NCBI RefSeq assembly: GCF_000222585.1
Contig: NZ_AFWE01000170.1
Span: forward strand, 1 to 34,487
Origin: Vibrio scophthalmi LMG 19158
GTDB lineage: Bacteria; Pseudomonadota; Gammaproteobacteria; Enterobacterales; Vibrionaceae
Direction of reading: 5' to 3'
DNA: 34,487 bases
The position numbers and the translations under genes were made by a program. Each line of letters starts with the position of its first letter. Positions within the stretch are counted from its first letter, which is position 1. Shown in pieces: positions 6,590 to 14,400 of this stretch. The notes below the pieces were generated by a model. That model was not told where the DNA came from and did no database searches. It saw nothing but the letters and a program-made list of their open reading frames with translations.

Positions 6590-6932
6590 AATTAAAGCCT
6601 ATTTCCAATCGCTGGAAGATCGATACCCAACAACGGCCTTAACTTGTGTGTTAATTGCATGTGGTGCAAGCTTTCTTTTTTGCATTCTGTCTATAGATGC
6701 TTTCTTTAAACAGTTTGGCGAGAAAGAAATATCCCCCTCGCAATACATTAAGGTACAAGAACTACAACAACACCCCGATCAATCGATCATCGTGATAAAA
6801 GCCATTGATAACACACTAATCGATGGGAAAATCACAAGGGATGAATGGAACGATATCGAAACATCTATAAACGAATCCGTTAAAGCTGACATATTGCTGT
6901 ACAAGCAGTTAGAGAAAACCACAACCCCGTAG
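6582..6932 (+). CDS. Single-pass membrane protein of unknown function
   Basis: A 116-residue protein. One membrane segment (about residues 19-38, ALTCVLIACGASFLFCILSI) follows a short cytoplasmic N-terminus and is followed by a polar, probably periplasmic domain rich in acidic residues. The ATG at 6582 overlaps the stop of the zinc-ribbon gene; an upstream TTG at 6576 is less likely. The pair lies between two copies of the same terminator, just before the pilin gene, so it may be a separately expressed cassette. No family is recognised. Entry exclusion or a transfer accessory role is possible from position but not shown. Confidence 0.55.
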   Translation: MNKIKAYFQSLEDRYPTTALTCVLIACGASFLFCILSIDAFFKQFGEKEISPSQYIKVQELQQHPDQSIIVIKAIDNTLIDGKITRDEWNDIETSINESVKADILLYKQLEKTTTP

Positions 6933-6980
6933 CGTTCAACCATTCCAAGGCATTCTATGAATGCCTTTTTTATTACCCAT

Positions 6981-7037
6981 ATTCAGCAAAAAGCCGCTTA
7001 TTGCCCCAATCAGTAAGCGGCTTTTTGGTGTGTATGG
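6981..7037 (+). terminator. Terminator copy 2 (57-bp duplicated unit)
   Basis: The stem AAGCCGCTTA pairs with TAAGCGGCTT, followed by a T-run. It is the near-identical second copy of 6279-6335. It insulates the small cassette from the virB operon that starts 35 bases later. Confidence 0.8.
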
Positions 7038-7071
7038 TACACACCTTTATGATCATCAAAGAGCAACTACA

Positions 7072-7383
7072 ATGACAAACTCTTTTCATTCTCTCTCTTC
7101 TCGTCAACTTTCTATCGCTTTCGCAGTGATATTGGCGGCACTCTGTTTGCTAACCCCTGATATAGCTCACGCCTCTGGCGGCTTAGCCAAAGTAAACGAC
7201 TTTATGGATAACATCGCTGGCATTTTACGTGGTGCGTCCATTGCAACCGTAACGGTTGCCTTGATGTGGGCAGGTTACAAATACCTATTCCAAGACGCAA
7301 CCGTGATGGAAACCCTCAAAATCGTGATTGCTGGTTTGCTTATCGGTGGCGCTGGCGAAATTGCTCGCTACCTATTGGGATAA
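7072..7383 (+). CDS. virB2: VirB2-like T4SS pilin
   Basis: A 103-residue prepilin. A long signal peptide ends near SHA/ASG (about residues 35-40), and the mature part has two hydrophobic segments (GASIATVTVALMWAGYKYLF and IVIAGLLIGGAGEIARYLL), the standard VirB2/TrbC layout. It is the major subunit of the conjugative pilus. The ATG at 7072 is preferred over any upstream frame because the region before it is the terminator. It heads the virB operon. A hairpin straight after it (7391-7417) probably keeps most transcripts short, so that pilin is made in excess. Confidence 0.88.
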   Translation: MTNSFHSLSSRQLSIAFAVILAALCLLTPDIAHASGGLAKVNDFMDNIAGILRGASIATVTVALMWAGYKYLFQDATVMETLKIVIAGLLIGGAGEIARYLLG

Positions 7384-7390
7384 CACAAGG

Positions 7391-7417
7391 CAAAAGCGCT
7401 CATTGGGAGCGCTTTTG
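7391..7417 (+). terminator. Partial terminator/processing hairpin between virB2 and virB3
   Basis: An 11-bp stem, CAAAAGCGCTC (7391-7401) and GAGCGCTTTTG (7407-7417), with a 5-base loop and a weak T-run after it. It lies eight bases after the pilin stop. A leaky terminator or RNA-stabilising stem here would raise pilin relative to the downstream genes. Confidence 0.6.
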
Positions 7418-7431
7418 TTTTAGGTGAACAG

Positions 7432-7749
7432 ATGGAACAACCCATATTTAAAGCCTGTACCCGTACCGCAATGGTGGCCTCTGTGCCAACAAAGCCCCTG
7501 ATGGTATCGAACGGGCTAATTATCCTTGCCGTGATGTGGTTAAACTTCATGTTCCAAATAGGGCTACTCTGGCTCGTCTTGGTCATTCCTAACTACTTCT
7601 TTCTTCGTTATCTCACCAAAAAAGATGACGCTATTTTTAATCTGCTGTGGCTCAAATTTCAGTGTCGGCGCAGTAGTGCTCGCAACGCTGATTTACACCA
7701 AGGCGCCGTATACAGCCCCATTGAATTTAAAAAACGAGGTCAGCAATGA
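7432..7749 (+). CDS. virB3: VirB3-like T4SS inner-membrane protein
   Basis: A 105-residue protein with the VirB3 signature: the N-terminal motif IFKACTRTAMVASVPTKPLM, two close hydrophobic segments (about residues 25-60) and a short cytoplasmic tail. VirB3 works with VirB4 at the inner membrane during pilus assembly. The gene overlaps virB4 by 4 bases (ATGA), which implies coupled translation. Confidence 0.9.
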   Translation: MEQPIFKACTRTAMVASVPTKPLMVSNGLIILAVMWLNFMFQIGLLWLVLVIPNYFFLRYLTKKDDAIFNLLWLKFQCRRSSARNADLHQGAVYSPIEFKKRGQQ

Positions 7750-10169
7750 CAGCCAATTCCAAATTTGCTAACGCAATAAACAAAGAGGCGCAGCTTGTTA
7801 ACTTCATCCCTTACTCTTCGCACTTAGACGACACCACGCTAACCACCATTGATGGGGCAATGCTTCGCGTCTTTAAGGTGGAAGGGATTTCGTTTGAAAC
7901 AAGAGATAACGATGAGTTAACACAGGCGTATATGCGCCTTAACAGCCTCTACAAAGGCTTATGCGAAAGTAATGTGTCACTATGGGTACACTTGATTCGA
8001 CGACGAGTACCAAGCCTGATACAAGGCGAATTTGACGACTACTTTAGTGATCATTTCGATAAGCGTTATAACCGCGACTTTAGCAATGACGTGCTTATCA
8101 ATGAACTCTACTTAACTGTCGTACAAAAAAGCGATTCCTCATTGATCTCTAAAAAGCTCTCGATGAACATCGAGGCCGTGAAAGCGCGGATTGAAACGCA
8201 GCTAGAGCAGTTCGATGACATCGCTAGCCGCATCAATACCAATTTAAACCAGTACCAGTGTCGCCCTCTTGGTGTGACAGATTCGGGCGTTTCTGAGCCG
8301 CTGACGCTTTTTAACTACCTACTCACCGCGCAGTGGCAAAACGTTAAAAAACCCGCAGGTGAGGTACGTTCTGCTATTGGTAATGCCTGGGTGCGCATCT
8401 CTAAAGAAACCATTGAGCTTAACTCGATTGGCAATCCTCGCTACATGCAGGGGATCGATATTAAAGAGTACAGCCAACAAAGCACGGTCGGCATGTGGGA
8501 CAGTTTGCTATACGCCCCCTATGAGCTAACTCTTACCCAAAGTTTTAGCTTTATGCCACGCAAAAAAGGCATGAGTTACCTTAAAAGTCGCCAACGGTCT
8601 TTATCAAACTCTGGTGACGGCGCCCTAACCCAAATCAGCGCAATGGAAGTCGCTAAAAACGATTTAGCCGATGGCCAGTTTGCAATGGGGGAGTATCACC
8701 TCTCTTTAATGGTGATTGCAGACGACACGCAAAAAGTACGCGCCAATCGAGCACTGGCGCAGAAAGCCTTAAACGACAAAGACGTTATTTCGAGTCCGAT
8801 AGCCATTGCGACCGATGCGGCGTTTTTCGCTCAACTGCCAGCAAACTGGAAATACCGCACACGTGTGGCCGGTATCACCAGTTTGAATTTCTCAAACTTT
8901 GCCTCGCTCCATAATTTCATTGTGGGTAAACGTGAGGGCAACCCTTGGGGAAGCGCAGTCACTCGACTAAAGACCATATCAGGCAACCCGTTCTATTTTA
9001 ACTTTCACAAATCACCGCCAGCCGCCAATAGCTTTGGCAAAAAATTGGCAGGTAACACGGTGATGATCGGGGCAACAGGAACAGGTAAAACCGTAGCGCT
9101 TGGCCTGTTTTATTGTCAGGCGCAAAAATTTGCGCAGAACAACCGCATGAGCGCCGTCTTTTTTGATAAAGACCGTGGCGCGGAAGTGATGATCCGCGCA
9201 CTAGGGGGGAGTTACCTTCGCGTACAAAATGGTAAGCCGACAGGCTTTAACCCGTTCCAAATGGACGCAACGCCAAGTAACGTGGCTTTTCTTCGCGGAT
9301 TAGTGCGCTTACTGGCGGCATCGCCAAACAAGCCGCTCACCGTCTTTGAAGAAAAATCGATTAGCGCCGCCGTCGATACGGTGATGCGAATGGATAAGCC
9401 TCTTCGTCGTTTGCTGATGGTAAATCAAAACATCTCAGTGGGGACAAGCAAAGAGGAGCAAGAAAACAGCATCAAAGCCCGTTTAGACAAATGGTGTCAA
9501 GGGGGAGAGTTTGGTTGGGTATTTGATAACCCAACAGATACGCTCGATTTTAACGCTTCTCGCAATATCGGCATTGATGGGACGGAGTTCTTAGACAACA
9601 TTGATGTACGTACTCCTATCTGTTTGTACTTACTGCACCGCCTCGATGACATTATCGACGGCCGCCGTTTCATGTACATCATGGATGAAGCATGGAAGTG
9701 GGTAAACGATGAGGCATTTTCTGATTTTGTGGGAAATAAACAGCTTACCATCCGAAAACAAAACGGCTTCGGCGTTTTTGGTACACAGTTGCCCTCTTCG
9801 TTACTGGGTTCACCTCAAGGTGCTGCACTGGTTCAATCCAGCTCAACCCAAATATTCCTACCCAATCCAAAGGCGATAAAGCACGAATATATAGACGGTT
9901 TTGGTTTAACTGAAAAAGAGTTCAGCATCGTTAAGAATTTCGATGATTCCAGCCGATTATGTTTGATTAAGCAAGGGGACAGTTCAGCCATTTGCAGCTT
10001 TGCCATGCCAGATATGGATGATGAACTCGCCATACTATCTGCTGGCGCTGACGATTTACCCTTCTTAGACCAATCCCTTGAAGAAGCAGGCGACAAGCCT
10101 TGTGATTGGATACCCGTGTTTTTGGCCAAACTGGCCGAAAACAAACAAAAATCGAAAACGACCCCCTAG
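7746..10169 (+). CDS. virB4: VirB4 T4SS ATPase
   Basis: An 807-residue AAA+ ATPase of normal VirB4 length. The N-terminal CagE/TrbE/VirB domain extends to about residue 400. Walker A GATGTGKT is at 442-449 and Walker B (MYIMDEA, D647/E648) follows. The last part carries the conserved QLPSSL segment. VirB4 powers pilus biogenesis and substrate transfer at the inner membrane. Start and stop are set by tight packing: it overlaps virB3 and is followed after 12 bases by the VirB7-like gene. No truncation is seen. Confidence 0.95.
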   Translation: MTANSKFANAINKEAQLVNFIPYSSHLDDTTLTTIDGAMLRVFKVEGISFETRDNDELTQAYMRLNSLYKGLCESNVSLWVHLIRRRVPSLIQGEFDDYFSDHFDKRYNRDFSNDVLINELYLTVVQKSDSSLISKKLSMNIEAVKARIETQLEQFDDIASRINTNLNQYQCRPLGVTDSGVSEPLTLFNYLLTAQWQNVKKPAGEVRSAIGNAWVRISKETIELNSIGNPRYMQGIDIKEYSQQSTVGMWDSLLYAPYELTLTQSFSFMPRKKGMSYLKSRQRSLSNSGDGALTQISAMEVAKNDLADGQFAMGEYHLSLMVIADDTQKVRANRALAQKALNDKDVISSPIAIATDAAFFAQLPANWKYRTRVAGITSLNFSNFASLHNFIVGKREGNPWGSAVTRLKTISGNPFYFNFHKSPPAANSFGKKLAGNTVMIGATGTGKTVALGLFYCQAQKFAQNNRMSAVFFDKDRGAEVMIRALGGSYLRVQNGKPTGFNPFQMDATPSNVAFLRGLVRLLAASPNKPLTVFEEKSISAAVDTVMRMDKPLRRLLMVNQNISVGTSKEEQENSIKARLDKWCQGGEFGWVFDNPTDTLDFNASRNIGIDGTEFLDNIDVRTPICLYLLHRLDDIIDGRRFMYIMDEAWKWVNDEAFSDFVGNKQLTIRKQNGFGVFGTQLPSSLLGSPQGAALVQSSSTQIFLPNPKAIKHEYIDGFGLTEKEFSIVKNFDDSSRLCLIKQGDSSAICSFAMPDMDDELAILSAGADDLPFLDQSLEEAGDKPCDWIPVFLAKLAENKQKSKTTP

Positions 10170-10181
10170 GATAAGTGAACC

Positions 10182-10280
10182 ATGAAATTACTTATGCTTT
10201 GCCTTGCGCTCGTCTTGAGCGCTTGTGCAACCCCTGATTATCAACACGCCCCAATGGAGACCATTAATTCTAATGAGTGA
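10182..10280 (+). CDS. virB7: VirB7-like small outer-membrane lipoprotein
   Basis: A 32-codon gene found by reading between virB4 and virB8. It begins MKLLMLCLALVLSAC and so has a complete lipoprotein signal with lipobox LSAC (Cys15), followed by a short polar tail with a proline (CATPDY). VirB7 lipoproteins are this small in IncN/IncW systems and anchor VirB9 in the outer-membrane core complex. The gene overlaps the virB8 start by 8 bases. Position, size and lipobox together make the call firm, although sequence similarity over so few residues is weak. Confidence 0.8.
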   Translation: MKLLMLCLALVLSACATPDYQHAPMETINSNE

Positions 10281-10938
10281 ACAAAAAGCATCGGCTGACG
10301 CGCTCGATTTTGAAGCATCAAAATCCGTTATGGCCGCAAAATCAGAACACCGCGCATGGTCAATAACAAAAGGGGCATGTGTGTTAACAGGGCTATCATG
10401 GATAGCCCTAGTTTTATTAATGCCGCTCAAAACCGTTGAGCCTTATGTCGTATCCGTCGATAAGCAATCTGGCCAAACCCAACTATTGACGGTGCTTGAT
10501 GAAAAAACGCTGTCCCAACAAGAAGCACTCGATCGCTATTGGATCGCCAATTATATCCGCTGGCGTGAAGTCTATGACTGGTACACCTTGCAGCGTGACT
10601 ACGATATGACACTGGCTTTCTCTAGCCCCAACGTTCAAACCGAATTTGCCGCCATTTATGAAGGTGATAACGCGCTTGATGTGGAATGGGGAAAGCGCAT
10701 CAAAGCCAATGTAACAATACTGAGCATCGTTACAGATCCAAACACCAACATTGCCACGATACGATTTGAGAAAAGTATCAAAGCCGTTGAAGAGGCTGGC
10801 GTTGGAATCTCTGAACGTTGGGTTGCGACCCTTGCTTATACTTATAACACCACGCCTCGCTCTGACGCTGAACGCCTTAATAACCCTGTAGGCTTTGAAG
10901 TGACCAGCTACCGCGTTGATCCTGAGTTAATCCAATGA
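10273..10938 (+). CDS. virB8: VirB8-like T4SS inner-membrane protein
   Basis: A 221-residue bitopic protein: a cytoplasmic N-terminus of about 40 residues, one membrane helix (GACVLTGLSWIALVLLMPL, about 37-55), then the periplasmic NTF2-like domain beginning VEPYVVSVDKQSG, characteristic of VirB8. The segment DYDMTLAFSSPNVQ also fits the family. VirB8 nucleates the channel and contacts VirB9 and VirB10. The ATG at 10273 inside the end of the virB7 gene is chosen over an upstream frame because it gives the normal VirB8 N-terminus. It overlaps virB9 by 4 bases. Confidence 0.9.
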   Translation: MSEQKASADALDFEASKSVMAAKSEHRAWSITKGACVLTGLSWIALVLLMPLKTVEPYVVSVDKQSGQTQLLTVLDEKTLSQQEALDRYWIANYIRWREVYDWYTLQRDYDMTLAFSSPNVQTEFAAIYEGDNALDVEWGKRIKANVTILSIVTDPNTNIATIRFEKSIKAVEEAGVGISERWVATLAYTYNTTPRSDAERLNNPVGFEVTSYRVDPELIQ

Positions 10939-11816
10939 AAAAAAAGACGCTAACATTGCTCTTATGCCTTTGTTCGCTTCCATCTCTTGCGCTCGAAGTT
11001 CCTTTTCAATCTGCTCGTGATAGCAATATTCAGTACAGCAATTACCACGATGATGATGTCGTCCAAATGACGGCCGTCACGGGAATGGTGACACAGCTAG
11101 TTGTTGATCGAGATGAAAAGCTGGAGCACGTTTATTTCGGTTTTCCTGACGGCTGGAAAAAGGAAATCAAAGGCAACAATCTGTTTATTTGGCCACAATC
11201 GACCAAAGGCACAGAAAGCTATATTGACTACGAAGGTAAAGAGATCACGAATGAAATTACCATACAGCCAAACCCGAAAGAGTGGCGAACTAACCTTTTA
11301 GTGGTGACGAACAAGCGCAACTATGCGTTTGTTTTAAATCTAGGCGTGGGTAAGCAAGGTATGCGAGCCAACACCTACCGTTTAACCTTCCTTTATCCCG
11401 AAGAAGAGGCCAAGCGCGAAGCGGCTAAACAAGTTGCGGTACAAAAGAAATTAAAACTTGTTCCCGAAGTTAGACCTAAAAATCTGAACTACTCGATGCA
11501 AGTAGGAAAATTCTCACGCAACATCGCACCAACAGCCGCCTATGACGATGGACGTTTTACTTACCTAACCTTTGCCCCAAATGCTGAAATCCCTGCGATT
11601 TTCATGGTGGCAGACGATGGTAAAGAAACACTCATCAATAGCCATATCAATCCGAAATCCCCTGATACGGTGGTGATCCAACGAATCGCCAAAACCTACG
11701 TGCTGCGTTTAGATAACGCCGTGGTTGGAGTGCATAACATGGGATTCGATACATTACCTCTCAACAATAACAACGGAACAACCCTCAAAGATATTGAGCG
11801 TGTTGTTAAGGAGTAG
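10935..11816 (+). CDS. virB9: VirB9-like T4SS outer-membrane core protein
   Basis: A 293-residue secreted protein with a signal peptide ending at SLA-LEVP (about residue 19). The N-terminal domain (DDVVQMTAVTGMVTQLV, then the GDGWKKE-like segment FGFPDGWKKEI) and the C-terminal beta domain (MQVGKFSRNIAPTAAYDDGR, RFTYLTF) match VirB9/TraO. It assembles with VirB7 and VirB10 into the core complex spanning the envelope. It overlaps virB8 by 4 bases (ATGA), and AAGGAG near its end serves as ribosome binding site for virB10. Confidence 0.93.
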   Translation: MKKKTLTLLLCLCSLPSLALEVPFQSARDSNIQYSNYHDDDVVQMTAVTGMVTQLVVDRDEKLEHVYFGFPDGWKKEIKGNNLFIWPQSTKGTESYIDYEGKEITNEITIQPNPKEWRTNLLVVTNKRNYAFVLNLGVGKQGMRANTYRLTFLYPEEEAKREAAKQVAVQKKLKLVPEVRPKNLNYSMQVGKFSRNIAPTAAYDDGRFTYLTFAPNAEIPAIFMVADDGKETLINSHINPKSPDTVVIQRIAKTYVLRLDNAVVGVHNMGFDTLPLNNNNGTTLKDIERVVKE

Positions 11817-11821
11817 AAACC

Positions 11822-13066
11822 GTGACTGATGAATTTGATGGTGAGGCTCTTCTTGATGCCTCAACCTCGAAGAAAACGCCGCCTGATAAAAAGAAGGTGG
11901 CGTTTTTTTTGATAGCGTGTTTGATGTTGGTCGGCGTTGCCGGTGCATGGATATTTTGGGGTGACAATGATCCCGAACCTGAAAAAGTAGAGGCCAGCAA
12001 CCGCACCTCAACGACAGCGCAAAGCACCGCAACCAAAGACCAACAAGGGCGCCGATCTTTTCAGTTTACCGATAAACCGCAAACACCCACAAACCCCGTC
12101 AAAGCAAAAACCTTTGATACCAGTGAGCCTACGGATATCGAAGAGATCAAACAACAAGCCTACTTAGAAGCGAAAGCCGAATTGGAAGCCGAACAAGAAG
12201 CGGACAATCAGAGCGAAAAAGTAGGCGCAGTGGATGGGGGACAGGGAGCAAATGGCGAACATCAAATAGTGAAAACACGCACTCTTGATAAAAGCTCAAA
12301 ACCTCAAGGGGGTTCAAGTGGCGGCGGTGAATCGCTTGGCATTACGCCGAATATACAGAATCCTTTCCAGCAATCCCCACAAACTACGCCAGCCTTTAAC
12401 GTGTTTGCAGAGGATAATAAACCACAAACACAAGGAGCATTAGGCGGCAAGCTGTCAGGCTCAAAGAACCCGTCAGCGGTGGCGGCCATTCTTTACAACC
12501 GCGATTTCCTTCTGGCTAAAGGGGCATTTATTGATTGCGTCTTAAACACCAGTATGGATTCGACGGTGGCAGGGATGACCAAATGCACCTTAACGCGAGA
12601 TATTTACAGTGATAACGGCTCAACGTTACTGCTTGAACGAGGTTCAGAGATAACAGGGGAGTACCGCGCTAATCTATCCCAAGGTCAAAGCCGTCTCTTT
12701 GTTTTGTGGGACAGGATCAAAACCCCACACGGCGTGGTGGTCAACCTTGATTCACCAGCCACAGACAGCTTAGGCGCGGCTGGCGTATCAGGTTATGTCG
12801 AAACGCACTTCTGGGCGCGTTTTGGGGGCGCAATGATGCTCTCTCTTGTCGATGACTTGGCCGCGTACATCGCTACTAACGGTGGGGAAAGCGTCAACAA
12901 CTTTGAAAACTCTTCCGATGCCGCCCAAACAATGGCCGCCAAAGCCCTAGAAGCCACGATCAATATTCCGCCTACGTTCTACAAGAACCAAGGGGAACGA
13001 GTCGGCATTTTCATTGCCCGTGATATTGATTTTTCAACCGTTTACCAATTAAGAGAGACACAATGA
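11822..13066 (+). CDS. virB10: VirB10-like T4SS core-complex protein
   Basis: A 414-residue protein: a short cytoplasmic N-terminus, one membrane helix (VAFFLIACLMLVGVAGAWIFW, about 25-45), a long proline/charge-rich periplasmic linker, and the C-terminal TrbI/VirB10 domain from about residue 210 (FLLAKGAFIDCVLNTSMDST, then RGSEITGEYR and FVLWDRIKTP). It bridges inner and outer membranes and senses ATP use by VirB11/VirD4. It uses a GTG start with AAGGAG nine bases upstream, and overlaps virB11 by 4 bases. Confidence 0.93.
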   Translation: MTDEFDGEALLDASTSKKTPPDKKKVAFFLIACLMLVGVAGAWIFWGDNDPEPEKVEASNRTSTTAQSTATKDQQGRRSFQFTDKPQTPTNPVKAKTFDTSEPTDIEEIKQQAYLEAKAELEAEQEADNQSEKVGAVDGGQGANGEHQIVKTRTLDKSSKPQGGSSGGGESLGITPNIQNPFQQSPQTTPAFNVFAEDNKPQTQGALGGKLSGSKNPSAVAAILYNRDFLLAKGAFIDCVLNTSMDSTVAGMTKCTLTRDIYSDNGSTLLLERGSEITGEYRANLSQGQSRLFVLWDRIKTPHGVVVNLDSPATDSLGAAGVSGYVETHFWARFGGAMMLSLVDDLAAYIATNGGESVNNFENSSDAAQTMAAKALEATINIPPTFYKNQGERVGIFIARDIDFSTVYQLRETQ

Positions 13067-14085
13067 GTAACGATTTAGTCGAAAGTGACGCGTCCGTTCG
13101 CTTTCTCTTTAGCCCAATCGCTCGCTGGCTTGAAGAAGAGGGCATTACCGAAATTGCAATCAATAGACCAGGAGAGGTATGGATTGAAAAAAGCAGTGAA
13201 TGGACTTGCTTTGATGTACCCGAACTGACCTATGAGCACTTAATGAGTATGGGAACGGCGGTTGCTGCGTTTACAGGCAACAACATCAGCGCCACCACCC
13301 CCGTATTATCGGCAGTATTGCCAAAAGGGGAACGTGTTCAGTTTGTTATACCGCCAGCATGTAGCCCTAACACGGTCAGTGTCACCATTCGTAAACCATC
13401 CCCCTTTAGCCGCTCGCTCGATGATTACGCAAAGGATGGATATTTCGACCACATCAGGCCAATACAAAGCGGCTTGCTGCCCCATGAAAATCATCTGCTT
13501 GAGCTAAAAGAAACCAATGTGCATAAGTTTCTTATCGAAGCGGTCATGCTCGAAAAAAACATCGTGATTGCAGGGGGAACGGGAAGCGGCAAGACCACCT
13601 TTATGAATGCGTTAATGGAAATCGTACCGCACGAATTACGCCTTATTACGATTGAAGACGTACACGAGTTGTTTCTACCTAACCATCCTAACAAGGTGCA
13701 TTTGCTCTACCCAAGTGAAGTATTACCAACAGACCCCGTCACCTCGGCCAAACTGCTAAAAAGCTGCCTACGTATGAAGCCTGACCGCATCATGCTGGCC
13801 GAACTGCGAGGCGGTGAAACGTTCGATTTTATCAACGTAAACGCTTCTGGCCACGGTGGGAGCATCACCAGTTGTCACGCCAACAGTGCAGAGCTTTGCT
13901 TTGAACGATTGGCAATGATGGCAATGGAAAACCCTCGTGGCCAAGCGCTGCCTTATGACGTTATCAAACGTCTTTTGTATCAAGTGATTGATATTGTCAT
14001 TCACGTTACCAATGACGTGCATTCTAGCGACAACCTAGGTCGTCACATCACGGAGATCTGGTATGACCCAAACAAAAAAGGTTAA
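13063..14085 (+). CDS. virB11: VirB11 T4SS hexameric ATPase
   Basis: A 340-residue secretion NTPase. Walker A GGTGSGKT is at residues 171-178, the Asp box (TIEDVHEL) follows, and Walker B and His-box regions (MLAELRGGE and GHGGSITSCHANS) are intact. VirB11 hexamers at the cytoplasmic face switch the system between pilus growth and DNA transfer. It is coupled to virB10 by an ATGA overlap. Its last 23 bases overlap the next small membrane-protein gene in another frame. Confidence 0.95.
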   Translation: MSNDLVESDASVRFLFSPIARWLEEEGITEIAINRPGEVWIEKSSEWTCFDVPELTYEHLMSMGTAVAAFTGNNISATTPVLSAVLPKGERVQFVIPPACSPNTVSVTIRKPSPFSRSLDDYAKDGYFDHIRPIQSGLLPHENHLLELKETNVHKFLIEAVMLEKNIVIAGGTGSGKTTFMNALMEIVPHELRLITIEDVHELFLPNHPNKVHLLYPSEVLPTDPVTSAKLLKSCLRMKPDRIMLAELRGGETFDFINVNASGHGGSITSCHANSAELCFERLAMMAMENPRGQALPYDVIKRLLYQVIDIVIHVTNDVHSSDNLGRHITEIWYDPNKKG

Positions 14086-14365
14086 CAAAGAAAACCTACT
14101 CGAATGGTGCGCGTTCTTTGGGAAATTCCTTTTAGATACCATCGACTTTGTGATTTCTCTGTCCATGATCATGCTTTCGAGTTTTTTCGCCAGCTTGGTG
14201 TTTTGGATCGTACTTCCATTGTGGTTTTTAGACGGTGAATCCTTACGCGCTATTTTTGATTTTGACGCACAAGAACTCGATAACTGGCGCCAAATGGGGA
14301 TGCCACTCGTCCTCACCTCGACGTTAATCCTGACATGGATGAAATACGTGTTTAAGTCCAATTAA
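14063..14365 (+). CDS. Small two-helix membrane protein between virB11 and virD4
   Basis: A 100-residue protein with two hydrophobic regions: about residues 26-54 (FVISLSMIMLSSFFASLVFW and following) and a shorter C-terminal one (MPLVLTSTLILTWMKYVF). It starts 23 bases inside the virB11 gene and is followed by a terminator hairpin, so it is the last gene of the first virB transcript. No family is recognised. Position suggests a transfer accessory protein, for example coupling-protein partner or entry exclusion, but nothing in the sequence proves either. Confidence 0.65.
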   Translation: MTQTKKVNKENLLEWCAFFGKFLLDTIDFVISLSMIMLSSFFASLVFWIVLPLWFLDGESLRAIFDFDAQELDNWRQMGMPLVLTSTLILTWMKYVFKSN

Positions 14366-14370
14366 CAAAG

Positions 14371-14392
14371 CCAGCGAACGCTGGTTTTTTTA
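14371..14392 (+). terminator. Intrinsic terminator between the virB operon and virD4
   Basis: CCAGCG (14371-14376), loop AA, CGCTGG (14379-14384), then seven T residues. It lies directly after the small membrane-protein gene and 9 bases before virD4, so virD4 probably depends on read-through or its own promoter. Confidence 0.8.
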
Positions 14393-14400
14393 TTCAAGGA

